NCBI GenBank assembly: GCA_944322815.1
Contig: CALUQB010000012.1
Location: forward strand, 1-64,000
DNA: 64,000 nt
Source: an uncultured Bacteroidales bacterium
GTDB lineage: Bacteria > Bacteroidota > Bacteroidia > Bacteroidales > UBA932
Reading direction: 5' to 3'
The number at the start of each line of letters is the position of its first letter. Position 1 is the first letter of the stretch. Below are positions 45,800-54,795 of the stretch, one piece after another. Made by a program: the position numbers and the translations under genes. The notes under the pieces were generated by a model. The model was given only the letters and a program-made list of their open reading frames with translations, made no database searches and was not told the DNA's origin.

Positions 45800-47044
45800 A
45801 TGAACGTATTATTGGTCACTCAGTATTTCCATCCTGAGAATTTCAAAAGCAATGATGTCGCGTTCGAATTGGCCCGGAAGGGCCACGAAGTGACTGTCCT
45901 GACGAGTATTCCGGATTACCCGCAGGGGAAGTTCCATGACGGGTACGGCGTGTTCAGGCGGCGCAGAGAGGTGGTGGAAGGGGTGACAGTCTGGCGGACC
46001 CTGGTCATTCCGCGCGGCAGGGGAGGAGGCGTGCGACTGGCGATGAACTATCTGAGCTGGGCGTTCATAGCGTCCGTATGGGCTTTTTTCATGGCTCTGT
46101 TCCACAGGTACGATGCCGTGATAGTCCATCAGACTTCTCCGGTGACGCAGGGATTCCCTGCATTGGTTGTCAGGATGCTCAGACGCTGCCCGATATACTT
46201 CTGGGTCCTTGACCTGTGGCCGGAAAGTCTGCAGGCGGCAGGCGGCATCAGGAACAGACATGTTCTCGGTTTCTTCTCATGGATCACGGCTCTGATGTAC
46301 CGTCATGCCTTCAAGATCCTGATCAGTTCGAAAGGGTTCGGAAAGTCTGTCCTGGAAAAAGGGGATTTCGCCGGCAAACTGGTATATTTCCCGAACTGGG
46401 CGGAGGATGTCTTCGCCGATCCTCCGGTGCCGTCACCTGAACAGATAGCAGAGCTTGACAGGCTGCCTGAAGGTTTCAGGGTGATGTTTACCGGGAATAT
46501 AGGCGAGGCTCAGGATTTCGTCCATGTGATGGAGGCGGCGAAACTGCTGCACGCCCATACGAATATCAAATTCATTCTGATAGGTGACGGCAGGAGACGC
46601 CGCTGGGTGCTGGACTATATTTCGGAAAACGGACTGGAAGATACGGTTTACTGTCCGGGACGGTATCCGCTGGAGATGATGCCTGCATTCTGTTCGAGAG
46701 CCGATGTGCTTTTCCTGGCCTTGAAAGATGATTTCATCTTTTCTCTGACGGCTCCTGCGAAGCTCCAGTCATACATGGCTATGGGAAAGCCGGTAGCAGC
46801 CATGATAAACGGCGAGACGCAGAAAATGATTTCCGAGGCCGGATGCGGTCTGACCGTGAATGCCGGAGATTCCAAGGCATTCGCCGCGGCTGTCCTGGAA
46901 CTGAGTTCCCGGGAAGATCTGGCTGAAATGGGGGAGTCCGGATACCGGTATTTCCTTGAGCATTTCAGGAAAGACAGATGCCTCTCCCGGCTGACGGAGC
47001 TTCTGGAAAGCCAGGATTCCGTTCCCAAGAGACAAACTCTTTAG
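45800..47044 (+). CDS. GT4 glycosyltransferase, probable N-acetyl-L-fucosamine transferase (WbuB-like)
   Basis: 414 residues, GT-B fold. It starts VLLVTQYFHPENFKSNDVA and has TSIPDYPQGKFHDGYG, both common in WbuB-type enzymes that commonly accompany capEFG. The donor domain shows VMFTGNIGEAQDFVHVMEA and KLQSYMAMGKPVAAM. By context it should move L-FucNAc onto the lipid-linked unit; this is inference. It ends before a -7-like element for wza. Confidence 0.85.
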   Translation: MNVLLVTQYFHPENFKSNDVAFELARKGHEVTVLTSIPDYPQGKFHDGYGVFRRRREVVEGVTVWRTLVIPRGRGGGVRLAMNYLSWAFIASVWAFFMALFHRYDAVIVHQTSPVTQGFPALVVRMLRRCPIYFWVLDLWPESLQAAGGIRNRHVLGFFSWITALMYRHAFKILISSKGFGKSVLEKGDFAGKLVYFPNWAEDVFADPPVPSPEQIAELDRLPEGFRVMFTGNIGEAQDFVHVMEAAKLLHAHTNIKFILIGDGRRRRWVLDYISENGLEDTVYCPGRYPLEMMPAFCSRADVLFLALKDDFIFSLTAPAKLQSYMAMGKPVAAMINGETQKMISEAGCGLTVNAGDSKAFAAAVLELSSREDLAEMGESGYRYFLEHFRKDRCLSRLTELLESQDSVPKRQTL

Positions 47045-47053
47045 CATTTTTTA

Positions 47054-47061
47054 TATATTTG
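47054..47061 (+). promoter_or_regulatory. Candidate -7 element upstream of wza
   Basis: TATATTTG matches TAnnTTTG in the 79-bp gap after the GT4 gene; no TTG is found at -33. A small hairpin, GCCGG-ATT-CCGGC (47074-47086), follows in the putative leader. Confidence 0.35.
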
Positions 47062-47123
47062 CTCCGTTTTAGAGCCGGATTCCGGCCTTATGAGTGTATA
47101 GTGTTGAAAATTATTAGGTACGT

Positions 47124-47939
47124 ATGCGCATATATGATTTTATCCGCATTTTCCTGGTTTCGCTGGCCTGTATGGCTGTATTGGGATCATGCGGCACCTC
47201 GAAGCAGGTCGTTTATTTCCAGGACCTGACACCGGGAGAAACCGAGATCCGGCTTCCCGAAGTGAAAGCCATCACGGTGCAGCCGGAGGACAAGATCTCC
47301 ATCATCGTGAACAGCCGGGATCCGCAGCTGACGACACTTTTCAATCTTCCGTATGTCAGCAGACAGCTGGGACAGGCTTCCGATGCCCTGAGTTCTTCCA
47401 ACCAGGGAATCTCAGTCTATACCGTGGACAAGAACGGCGAGATCGACTTCCCCGTGCTTGGAAAACTCGGAGTTTCGGGAATGACACGGGAGGAAATCGC
47501 TTCGTATATAAAGAAGGAACTCATAAAGGAAAACATGGTCAAGGACCCCATAGTGACAGTGGAGTTCGCGAATCTCTGCATTTCCGTTCTGGGCGAGGTG
47601 AACAGCCCGGGACGTTTCAACATCGACAGGGACCGTATGACAGTCCTCGATGCGCTGAGCATGGCCGGCGATCTGACCATTTACGGGAACCGTTCCAGAG
47701 TCCTGGTCCTGAGGGAGGAAGGTGACGTCCAGAAAGTCTACGGACTGAACCTGACATCCGGTCAGAGCGTATATTCGTCTCCGGCCTACTATCTACAGCA
47801 GAACGATGTGGTGTACGTCGAGCCGAACGATGTGAGGGCCAGGCAGTCTACCGTGAACGGAAACAACATCCGCTCCACTTCCTTCTGGATTTCCCTGGCA
47901 TCGTTGCTGACATCCGTTGCCATACTTATTTTCCACTGA
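47124..47939 (+). CDS. wza: Polysaccharide export outer-membrane lipoprotein, Wza family
   Basis: 271 residues. The signal ends at lipobox LGSC (Cys23). A polysaccharide-export domain (about 48-150; ITVQPEDKISIIV) is followed by an SLBB domain (CISVLGEVNSPGRFNIDRD, about 155-240). The C-terminus ends in a hydrophobic segment. It forms the outer-membrane or periplasm-spanning channel for the polymer. Shorter than E. coli Wza (379 aa), as usual in Bacteroidota. wzc follows after 22 bp. Confidence 0.93.
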   Translation: MRIYDFIRIFLVSLACMAVLGSCGTSKQVVYFQDLTPGETEIRLPEVKAITVQPEDKISIIVNSRDPQLTTLFNLPYVSRQLGQASDALSSSNQGISVYTVDKNGEIDFPVLGKLGVSGMTREEIASYIKKELIKENMVKDPIVTVEFANLCISVLGEVNSPGRFNIDRDRMTVLDALSMAGDLTIYGNRSRVLVLREEGDVQKVYGLNLTSGQSVYSSPAYYLQQNDVVYVEPNDVRARQSTVNGNNIRSTSFWISLASLLTSVAILIFH

Positions 47940-47961
47940 TCCATAATAAATACCATACAAC

Positions 47962-50364
47962 GTGACTACTCAGAACAACACAACGGCCAGACCCAGACAG
48001 TCCGATGACTTCATGCGCATCCAGGACCTGTTTTTCCTGTGTCTCAGAAAGTGGTACTGGTTCGTACTTTCACTGGTCATAACCGTAGGTGCGGCAGTCA
48101 TTTATCTGCTGACCACACCTCCTGTGTACACGCGTTCGGCCTCCCTCCTCATCAAGGAGGACTCGAAGGGAAACTCCATGAACGATGCTGCCGGCGTGCT
48201 TGGAAACATGGACATATTCCAGACCAGCACGAACGTTAACAACGAAATCCAGTCGCTCCAGTCCCCTTCCGTGATGCTCGAAGTGGTCAAACGGCTGCAT
48301 CTGGATATCAGCTATCACACCGACGGCCGCTTCTATAAAAAGGTCCTTTACGGCTCTACCTGTCCGTACAGGGTGTCCTTCAGTGACCTTCCGGACAATG
48401 AAAACGTGTCCTTCACCATAAATCCGACCGCTGACAGACAAGCGGTGAGAATCTCGGACTTCACGTGCAACGGCCAGGAACTGGAGAGCGAGGCAGTGGC
48501 CATATCCGGCGAATATGTGGAAACGCCTGTAGGAAAATTGGTCATAGATGTTGCGGATACTTCCGGATATGATGCTCCGGTCTATGTGTCCCGGACAGGC
48601 TACCAGTCGGCCACGGGAGCGTACGCTTCCAGCCTTTCAGTGGCACTGAGCGATGAAAAGTCCACTGTCGTGAATCTTACTTTCAAGGACGTATGCATCC
48701 AGCGCGCGGAAGATATCCTGAACACGGTCATCGCAGTCTATAACGAGAACTGGATCAAGGACAAGAACCAGATAGCGGTCAGCACATCGGCATTCATCAG
48801 CGACCGTCTGGGCGTGATAGAGCAGGAGCTGGGCAATGTCGATGAGAACATATCTTCCTACAAGAGCGAACATCTGCTTCCGGACGTGCAGGCTGCGGCC
48901 AGCATGTACATGGCCCAGAGCAGTGCTACGAACGAACAGATTCTTGCCCTGAATACGCAGCTCTCGATGGCCAGATACATCCGGAACTATCTGACCAATG
49001 CCGCCAGCAAGAACCAGTTGCTGCCGGCCAATTCCGGAATCGAAAGCCCCGGCATCGAGCAGCAGATCGCGAATTACAATACTGCACAGCTGCGCCGCAA
49101 TGACCTGGTGGCGAACAGCAGCGAGAAGAACCCTCTGGTAGTGGATCTGGACCAGTCTCTGGAGAATATGCGCCACGCCATCGTCACGTCTATCGACAAT
49201 CATATAGCTACGCTCAATACCCAGCTGCAGTCCCTGCAGCAGAGTGAGCGGCAGACCACGGCCAGAATAGCGGCGAATCCGTCTCAGGGCAAATACCTGC
49301 TGTCGGTGGAACGCCAGCAGAAAGTGAAAGAGTCCCTGTATCTCTTCCTGCTGCAGAAGCGTGAGGAAAACGAACTTTCGCAGGCATTTACCGCCTACAA
49401 TACGCGGATCATCACGCCTCCGTCAGGCAGTTTCACCCCGACCTCTCCGGTGAAAAGGAATATCCTCATGGTGGCGTTCGCCCTGGGAATCTTCATCCCT
49501 GTAGTGGTCATATTCGTCCGCGAGAGTTTCAATACGAAACTCCGTGGCCGCAAGGATCTGGAAAGCCTGTCTCTGCCGTTTGCCGGTGAGGTGCCTCTGG
49601 CACAGGGGGACAGGAAAAGGAAAAAGGATACTGCCGTGCCTCCTGTCGTCATCAGGCAGGGAAGCCGTGACATAGTAAACGAAGCGTTCCGCGTCCTGAG
49701 GACGAATCTGGAATTCATACTGAATGCCACCAAAGGGGACAAAGCCGCTGTGACGGTCGTCACATCGTTCAATCCCGGCAGCGGAAAGACCTTCCTGACC
49801 CTGAATATCGCAGCGGCCTTTGCCCTGAAAGGGGAGAAGGTGCTTATAATTGACGGCGACCTGCGCCGCGGCTCTGCGTCCGCATGTTTCGGCAGGCACA
49901 TGAAAGGCCTGAGCGACTACCTTTGCCGACGGGAAAACGAGCCAGACAGCCTGATCCGTAAGATTCCTGATTATCCGGATCTGGATCTGCTGCCGTCCGG
50001 AATCATCCCGCCGAATCCGACAGAGCTTCTTACAGTGCCGCGTTTCGGGGAGCTGATAGCACAGTTGCGTGACAGATACGATTATATTTTCATAGACTGT
50101 CCTCCGATCGATATTGTGGCTGATACGCAGATCATCGAGAAACAGTCGGACTACACTCTCTTCGTGGTGCGGGCAGGTCTTCTCGAACGGGACATGCTGC
50201 CGGAACTCCAGCGGTACTACGATGAGAAACGTTTCAAGAACATGGCTCTTGTATTGAACGGAACCGAGGGAGGCGGTAGCAGGTACGGATACCGTTACGG
50301 CTACAGGTACGGCTATAATTACGGCTACGGGAAGAAGAGCTATTACGGGAACAGCGAAGACTGA
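47962..50364 (+). CDS. wzc: Wzc-type polysaccharide co-polymerase with BY-kinase domain
   Basis: 800 residues, GTG start. Two membrane helices (about 35-55 and 498-516) flank a periplasmic Wzz domain with coiled coils. The cytoplasmic BY-kinase shows Walker A at 604-611 (NPGSGKTF), Walker A' LIIDGDLRRG near 629, and FIDCPPIDIVADT as Walker B. The C-tail (about 770-795) has ten Tyr in RYGY/NYGY repeats, the autophosphorylation cluster. It controls chain length and export with Wza. It is the only such protein here, shared by both Wzx/Wzy sets. Confidence 0.96.
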   Translation: MTTQNNTTARPRQSDDFMRIQDLFFLCLRKWYWFVLSLVITVGAAVIYLLTTPPVYTRSASLLIKEDSKGNSMNDAAGVLGNMDIFQTSTNVNNEIQSLQSPSVMLEVVKRLHLDISYHTDGRFYKKVLYGSTCPYRVSFSDLPDNENVSFTINPTADRQAVRISDFTCNGQELESEAVAISGEYVETPVGKLVIDVADTSGYDAPVYVSRTGYQSATGAYASSLSVALSDEKSTVVNLTFKDVCIQRAEDILNTVIAVYNENWIKDKNQIAVSTSAFISDRLGVIEQELGNVDENISSYKSEHLLPDVQAAASMYMAQSSATNEQILALNTQLSMARYIRNYLTNAASKNQLLPANSGIESPGIEQQIANYNTAQLRRNDLVANSSEKNPLVVDLDQSLENMRHAIVTSIDNHIATLNTQLQSLQQSERQTTARIAANPSQGKYLLSVERQQKVKESLYLFLLQKREENELSQAFTAYNTRIITPPSGSFTPTSPVKRNILMVAFALGIFIPVVVIFVRESFNTKLRGRKDLESLSLPFAGEVPLAQGDRKRKKDTAVPPVVIRQGSRDIVNEAFRVLRTNLEFILNATKGDKAAVTVVTSFNPGSGKTFLTLNIAAAFALKGEKVLIIDGDLRRGSASACFGRHMKGLSDYLCRRENEPDSLIRKIPDYPDLDLLPSGIIPPNPTELLTVPRFGELIAQLRDRYDYIFIDCPPIDIVADTQIIEKQSDYTLFVVRAGLLERDMLPELQRYYDEKRFKNMALVLNGTEGGGSRYGYRYGYRYGYNYGYGKKSYYGNSED

Positions 50365-50405
50365 AAAATCATTGGTCCGACAGGACCGGACAGGAGATCA
50401 TACTG

Positions 50406-50981
50406 ATGGAAGTGATTGAAACAGCAATAGAAGGCGTGGTGATCATCGAACCGCGCATATTCCGCGACGAGCGAGGGTATTTTTTCGAATCTTTCTCGCA
50501 GCGGGAATTTGATGAGAAGCTCGGAAGGCATATAGATTTCGTGCAGGACAACGAGAGCATGTCATCATACGGTGTCATGCGCGGCCTGCATTTCCAGCGG
50601 CCGCCGTTTACGCAGAGCAAACTGGTGCGGTGCGTGCGCGGTGCGGTGCTGGATGTGGCTGTCGACATCCGGAAAGGCTCTCCCACATACGGACAGCATG
50701 TCGCCGTGGAACTTACCGAGGAGAATCACCGCCAGTTTTTCATCCCGAGGGGATTCGCACACGGGTTTGCCGTGCTGTCGCCCATAGCCGTATTCCAGTA
50801 CAAATGCGACAATTTCTATGCGCCTCAGGCTGACGGAGGCATCCAGTTGTGTGACCGGAGTCTCGGCATAGACTGGATGATACCGGAAGGGAAGGAAATA
50901 CTGAGCGAAAAAGACAGGCATCATCCTGTGCTCGCCGGCTTCGATTCTCCGTTCGATATGGATGTGGACCTTTATAAATGA
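50406..50981 (+). CDS. rmlC: dTDP-4-dehydrorhamnose 3,5-epimerase
   Basis: 191 residues, a cupin-fold epimerase. Typical blocks: IIEPRIFRDERGYFFESF, MRGLHFQRPPFTQSKLVRC with the catalytic His, and RGFAHGFAVLSP. It converts dTDP-4-keto-6-deoxyglucose to the L-rhamno form. Its stop overlaps the rmlD start (ATGA). Confidence 0.97.
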   Translation: MEVIETAIEGVVIIEPRIFRDERGYFFESFSQREFDEKLGRHIDFVQDNESMSSYGVMRGLHFQRPPFTQSKLVRCVRGAVLDVAVDIRKGSPTYGQHVAVELTEENHRQFFIPRGFAHGFAVLSPIAVFQYKCDNFYAPQADGGIQLCDRSLGIDWMIPEGKEILSEKDRHHPVLAGFDSPFDMDVDLYK

Positions 50982-51841
50982 ATGAACGTATGAATATACT
51001 TGTGACCGGAGCCAACGGCCAGCTTGGAAATGAAATGCGGCGGATATCGGCTGGAAGCCATGATCACTATATCTTCACCGATGTCGCCGAACTTGACATC
51101 ACCGATGCTTCGGCAGTGTCGGATATGGTGAAGGGAAATGACGTGGAAGTGATAGTGAACTGTGCTGCATATACGAATGTGGACAAGGCGGAAGATGACG
51201 AGGCGACTGCCGATCTTCTGAATAATGTCGCAGTACGGAATCTCGCGGAAGCTGCCGCAGCTGCAGATGCCTTGCTTATCCATGTCTCTACCGACTATGT
51301 CTTCAGCGGAAACGGCTGTATCCCGTACACGGAAGACAGTCCAGTCGAGCCTCTCGGGGCATACGGAAGGACGAAACTCGCCGGGGAGAAATCGCTGGCG
51401 GCCTCAGGCTGCAGATACATGATATTCCGCACTGCCTGGCTTTATTCCCCGTTCGGGAAGAATTTCGTGAAGACCATGCGGAAGCTTACTGCGGAGAAAG
51501 ACACTCTGAACGTGGTGTTTGACCAGGTCGGGACTCCTACATACGCCGGAGACCTCGCTGCACTCATCTGCAAGGTCATCTCAGAGCGGATGACCGACCG
51601 TCAGGGAATCTATCATTTTTCGGACGAGGGAGTCTGCTCCTGGTATGACTTCGCCGTGGAGATATGCAGCCTGTCAGGCAACGTCTGCGATATCCGGCCG
51701 TGCCACAGCGACGAGTTCCCGAGCAGGGTGAAGCGACCTCATTTCTCCGTTCTCGACAAGACTCTGGTGAAAAATACTTTCGGTATCGGCATACCATACT
51801 GGAAAGACTCTTTGAAAAAGTGTATCGACGAACTTAAATGA
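50978..51841 (+). CDS. rmlD: dTDP-4-dehydrorhamnose reductase
   Basis: 287 residues; an internal ATG at 50990 (MNILVTGANG) is an alternative start. SDR motifs: VTGANGQLGNEMR, STDYVFSGNG, and YGRTKLAGE with YxxxK. It reduces dTDP-4-keto-L-rhamnose to dTDP-L-rhamnose with NAD(P)H. It overlaps rmlC upstream and rmlB downstream by 4 bp each. Confidence 0.97.
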   Translation: MNERMNILVTGANGQLGNEMRRISAGSHDHYIFTDVAELDITDASAVSDMVKGNDVEVIVNCAAYTNVDKAEDDEATADLLNNVAVRNLAEAAAAADALLIHVSTDYVFSGNGCIPYTEDSPVEPLGAYGRTKLAGEKSLAASGCRYMIFRTAWLYSPFGKNFVKTMRKLTAEKDTLNVVFDQVGTPTYAGDLAALICKVISERMTDRQGIYHFSDEGVCSWYDFAVEICSLSGNVCDIRPCHSDEFPSRVKRPHFSVLDKTLVKNTFGIGIPYWKDSLKKCIDELK

Positions 51842-52992
51842 TTACTGAAATGGAATACAAACGCAATATCATCGTGACCGGCGGTGCCGGATTCATAGGA
51901 AGCCATGTGGTCAGGCTTTTCGTAAACAAATATCCTGACTATCATATCATAAATCTGGACAAGCTTACCTACGCCGGGAATCTGGCAAACCTTCAGGACA
52001 TAGAACGGATGCCGAACTATACCTTCGTCAAGGCTGACATCTGCGATTTCGAGACCATGTGCGGACTGATGCAGCGCTATGCCGTGGACGGTATCATCCA
52101 TCTCGCTGCGGAAAGCCATGTAGACCGTTCGATCAAGGACCCTTTCACTTTCGCCAGGACGAATGTCATGGGTACACTCACTCTTCTTCAGGCTGCCAAG
52201 CTTTACTGGGAGTCGCTTCCGGAGGGTTACGAGGGCAAACTCTTCTACCATATATCGACGGATGAGGTTTACGGGGCGCTGGAAATGACGCATCCTGAGG
52301 GAGTGAAGCCCCCTTTCTCCACGATGGCTTCTTCTGCAGAGCATCACATGGCGTATGGTACTGAATTCTTCCGTGAAACCACCAAGTACTCTCCGCACAG
52401 TCCGTATTCGGCATCGAAGGCATCGAGCGATCATTTCGTACGTGCATTCCACGATACATACGGCATGCCGGTCATAGTGACCAATTGCTCGAACAATTAC
52501 GGACCTTACCAGTTTCCTGAAAAGCTGATACCGCTTTTCATCAACAATATCCGTCACCGCAAGCCTCTTCCGGTTTACGGAAAGGGCGAGAATGTGCGTG
52601 ACTGGCTGTATGTGGAGGACCATGCCCGTGCCATTGACCTGATTTTCCACAAGGGAAAGGTTGCGGATACCTACAATATCGGCGGGTTCAACGAGTGGAA
52701 GAACATCGACCTCATCAAGGTGGTGATCAATACGGTGGACAGGCTGCTTGGCCGTGCTCCCGGTGAGGATATGGATCTCATAACTTATGTCACCGACCGC
52801 AAGGGACACGACTTGCGCTATGCCATCGACAGTTCCAAGCTGCAGCGCGAACTGGGCTGGGAGCCGTCCCTCCAGTTCGAGGAAGGTATCGAACGCACCG
52901 TCTGCTGGTACCTGGACCACCAGGCATGGCTCGACAACGTCACTTCCGGCGACTACCTCCGCTACTATGACGAGATGTATAAGAACCGATAA
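51838..52992 (+). CDS. rmlB: dTDP-glucose 4,6-dehydratase
   Basis: 384 residues. Extended SDR: VTGGAGFIGSHVVRLF, NLDKLTYAGNLANL, STDEVYG, YSASKASSDHFVRAF and NCSNNYGPYQFPEKLIPLF are all diagnostic. It converts dTDP-glucose to dTDP-4-keto-6-deoxyglucose with bound NAD+. rmlC-rmlD-rmlB form one overlapping unit, with rmlA at the head of the locus. This is the last GC-rich gene before the second AT-rich block. Confidence 0.97.
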   Translation: MITEMEYKRNIIVTGGAGFIGSHVVRLFVNKYPDYHIINLDKLTYAGNLANLQDIERMPNYTFVKADICDFETMCGLMQRYAVDGIIHLAAESHVDRSIKDPFTFARTNVMGTLTLLQAAKLYWESLPEGYEGKLFYHISTDEVYGALEMTHPEGVKPPFSTMASSAEHHMAYGTEFFRETTKYSPHSPYSASKASSDHFVRAFHDTYGMPVIVTNCSNNYGPYQFPEKLIPLFINNIRHRKPLPVYGKGENVRDWLYVEDHARAIDLIFHKGKVADTYNIGGFNEWKNIDLIKVVINTVDRLLGRAPGEDMDLITYVTDRKGHDLRYAIDSSKLQRELGWEPSLQFEEGIERTVCWYLDHQAWLDNVTSGDYLRYYDEMYKNR

Positions 52993-53069
52993 TGACGCAT
53001 GGTGAGATGCAATCATTGCCAGACACGTTTCCTATCATGAACAAAAATCTCGGTTGTACGCGCATTTGA
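52992..53069 (+). pseudogene. Possible 25-codon remnant at the block junction
   Basis: An ATG on the rmlB TAATG stop/start overlap opens a 25-codon frame (MTHGEMQSLPDTF then IMNKNLGCTRI) and ends at TGA 53067-53069. The coupled start is typical of a genuine next gene, so this may be the 5' stub of a gene lost when the downstream block was joined. A CGCCA-TAT-TGGCG hairpin (53078-53090) follows. Chance is a real alternative. Confidence 0.25.
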
Positions 53070-53103
53070 AGCAACATCGCCATATTGGCGCATTAGAGGT
53101 GTG

Positions 53104-54267
53104 ATGAAAATAGGTTTTATAAGCAGTTTTTCGCCAACCGACCGAAAGGCTTCTTCAGGTACAAATTACAAAATAGCACAAGCATTAGGTCAAATAGGCG
53201 AGCTATGCTGGATTCCAATTAAGCAGCCACGGTATTACCGTTATTTGGAGTTGGCTGTGAAGTGCTTGGCACGGCTGTGTGGCAAAAATGTTTGTTTCGG
53301 GCATACGTATTTCGGAGCCAAAATTTTAGCAAAAGGGATTACAACCAGCGATTTTGTCTCGTGTGATATCTTAGTTGCATTTTGGACAGGGAACACATTG
53401 GCCTATATGGACACAAAGGACAAGTCTGTGATATATCTTTCTGATGCCACTTTTCCGGTCATGGTGGATTATTATCCTCCATTTTGTCGGCTGTTCAAAT
53501 GGAATATCAGGCAAGGAACAGATATAGAACGGCGTTCTTTAGACAAGGCTTCGTCCATCGTGCTGTCGTCCGACTGGAGTGCGGCATCGGCGATTGCAGA
53601 TTTGCACCAGTCAAGGGAGAAGGTTCACGTGGTGGAATTTGGTGCGAACATCGATGACAAGGATATCATACAGCATTCTTTCCATTTCCATGGCCATCTT
53701 GATATTCTTTTCATGGGAGTGGAATGGAGCCGCAAGGGTGGTGATGTAGCTGTGGAGGCAGTCCGTTGGCTGAATGAGAACGGCATTGATTCGACCTTGC
53801 ATATCGTGGGAATCAGGGACTTGCACAAGCATGTAGCAAGCCTGCCGTATGTGGATTGTGTGGGGTTTCTCAATAAAAACATTGCGAAAGAATATCAAAA
53901 GTTCGTCGGAATAATCAAAAGGTGTCATTTACTGCTTTTGCCCACCAAGGCAGAATGTTCGGGAATCGCTTTCTGCGAAGCCAGCGCGTATGGGTTGCCC
54001 GTATTCACGTATAAAACAGGTGGTATCCCTAATTATATTCAGAATGGCGTGAATGGATATATGCTTCCCATCGGCTCGACTGGTGAAGATTTCGGTCGAG
54101 GAATTAAAAGCAGCCTCCAGTCGGGAGAATTGGAGAGAATGTCACAAGCTGCCGTTAAAATCTACCGTACCAAACTGAATTGGGGAATGTGGCAGCATCG
54201 AATGGAGAGGATAATATCAGGCATGGGAACCTGTCATACACATCCGATAAGGGAACTACCTAAGTAA
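53104..54267 (+). CDS. GT4-like glycosyltransferase
   Basis: 387 residues from ATG 53104; GTG 53101 directly precedes it. GT-B fold: IGFISSFSPTDRKASSGTNY in the N-terminal domain, then LFMGVEWSRKGGDVAVEAVRW and CSGIAFCEASAYGLPVFTYKTGG in the donor-binding domain. It probably adds a sugar to a lipid-linked unit. It opens the second AT-rich block; a truncated acyltransferase follows after 13 bp. Confidence 0.85.
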   Translation: MKIGFISSFSPTDRKASSGTNYKIAQALGQIGELCWIPIKQPRYYRYLELAVKCLARLCGKNVCFGHTYFGAKILAKGITTSDFVSCDILVAFWTGNTLAYMDTKDKSVIYLSDATFPVMVDYYPPFCRLFKWNIRQGTDIERRSLDKASSIVLSSDWSAASAIADLHQSREKVHVVEFGANIDDKDIIQHSFHFHGHLDILFMGVEWSRKGGDVAVEAVRWLNENGIDSTLHIVGIRDLHKHVASLPYVDCVGFLNKNIAKEYQKFVGIIKRCHLLLLPTKAECSGIAFCEASAYGLPVFTYKTGGIPNYIQNGVNGYMLPIGSTGEDFGRGIKSSLQSGELERMSQAAVKIYRTKLNWGMWQHRMERIISGMGTCHTHPIRELPK

Positions 54268-54280
54268 GACGAAACCGTTT

Positions 54281-54793
54281 ATGAAGAAAAGCAGAATTGT
54301 ATATTTGGACTTCATTGCAGGATTGTTCTTCTTTATTTGTGGGTATGTATTTGGCGGGTCCTCTACCCAGTTGTTGAAGAATATAAACGAAAATTTGCAA
54401 TTGGCAGTATTTGCATCATTGTTTATTTCCATAATGATTTTCAATCCGGTACGAGTAAGTTTCATTGATAACGATTTGATTTCAGGTACTTATCCTTGTT
54501 GGTTCATAAGTTATCTTGTCGCAATACTTGTTGTTAATAATTTGGCCCGTATAGTTTCAAATAAAATACCGTTACAAAACTCATATATTGCAAGCATAGG
54601 AAAGAACAGCATGGTGTGGCTAGTCTCGCATTGGATTTTGCTAACCATGTGCAGGATTGTAGTTGATGATATGTTGGGAATCAGTAACTCGTATATTTTA
54701 GCTGCGGTAATGGCAAGCGTTTGCATATTTATAATCCCATTATTAAGCCGCTTATTGAATAAGCCTGATTTAAGCTGGACAATAGGTAAATAA
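54281..54793 (+). pseudogene. Internally deleted acyltransferase_3-like membrane protein
   Basis: 170 residues, half the 330 or so of acyltransferase_3 proteins. The start MKKSRIVYLDF looks like the family N-terminus, but the catalytic H of the D-x-x-K-G...H motif is missing and the text runs straight into mid-protein helices. The end (SIGKNSMVWLVSHWILL) resembles the usual C-terminal part. The frame is open, so an in-frame deletion is the simplest reading. It may be an inactive relic or a short membrane protein with another role. Compare the intact relative at 60373. Confidence 0.5.
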
Positions 54794-54795
54794 AG

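Noticed and set aside
50284-50331. Tandem repeat that might be a CRISPR or minisatellite
   Set aside because: The repeat is explained by the RYGY tyrosine codons of Wzc and is in frame.
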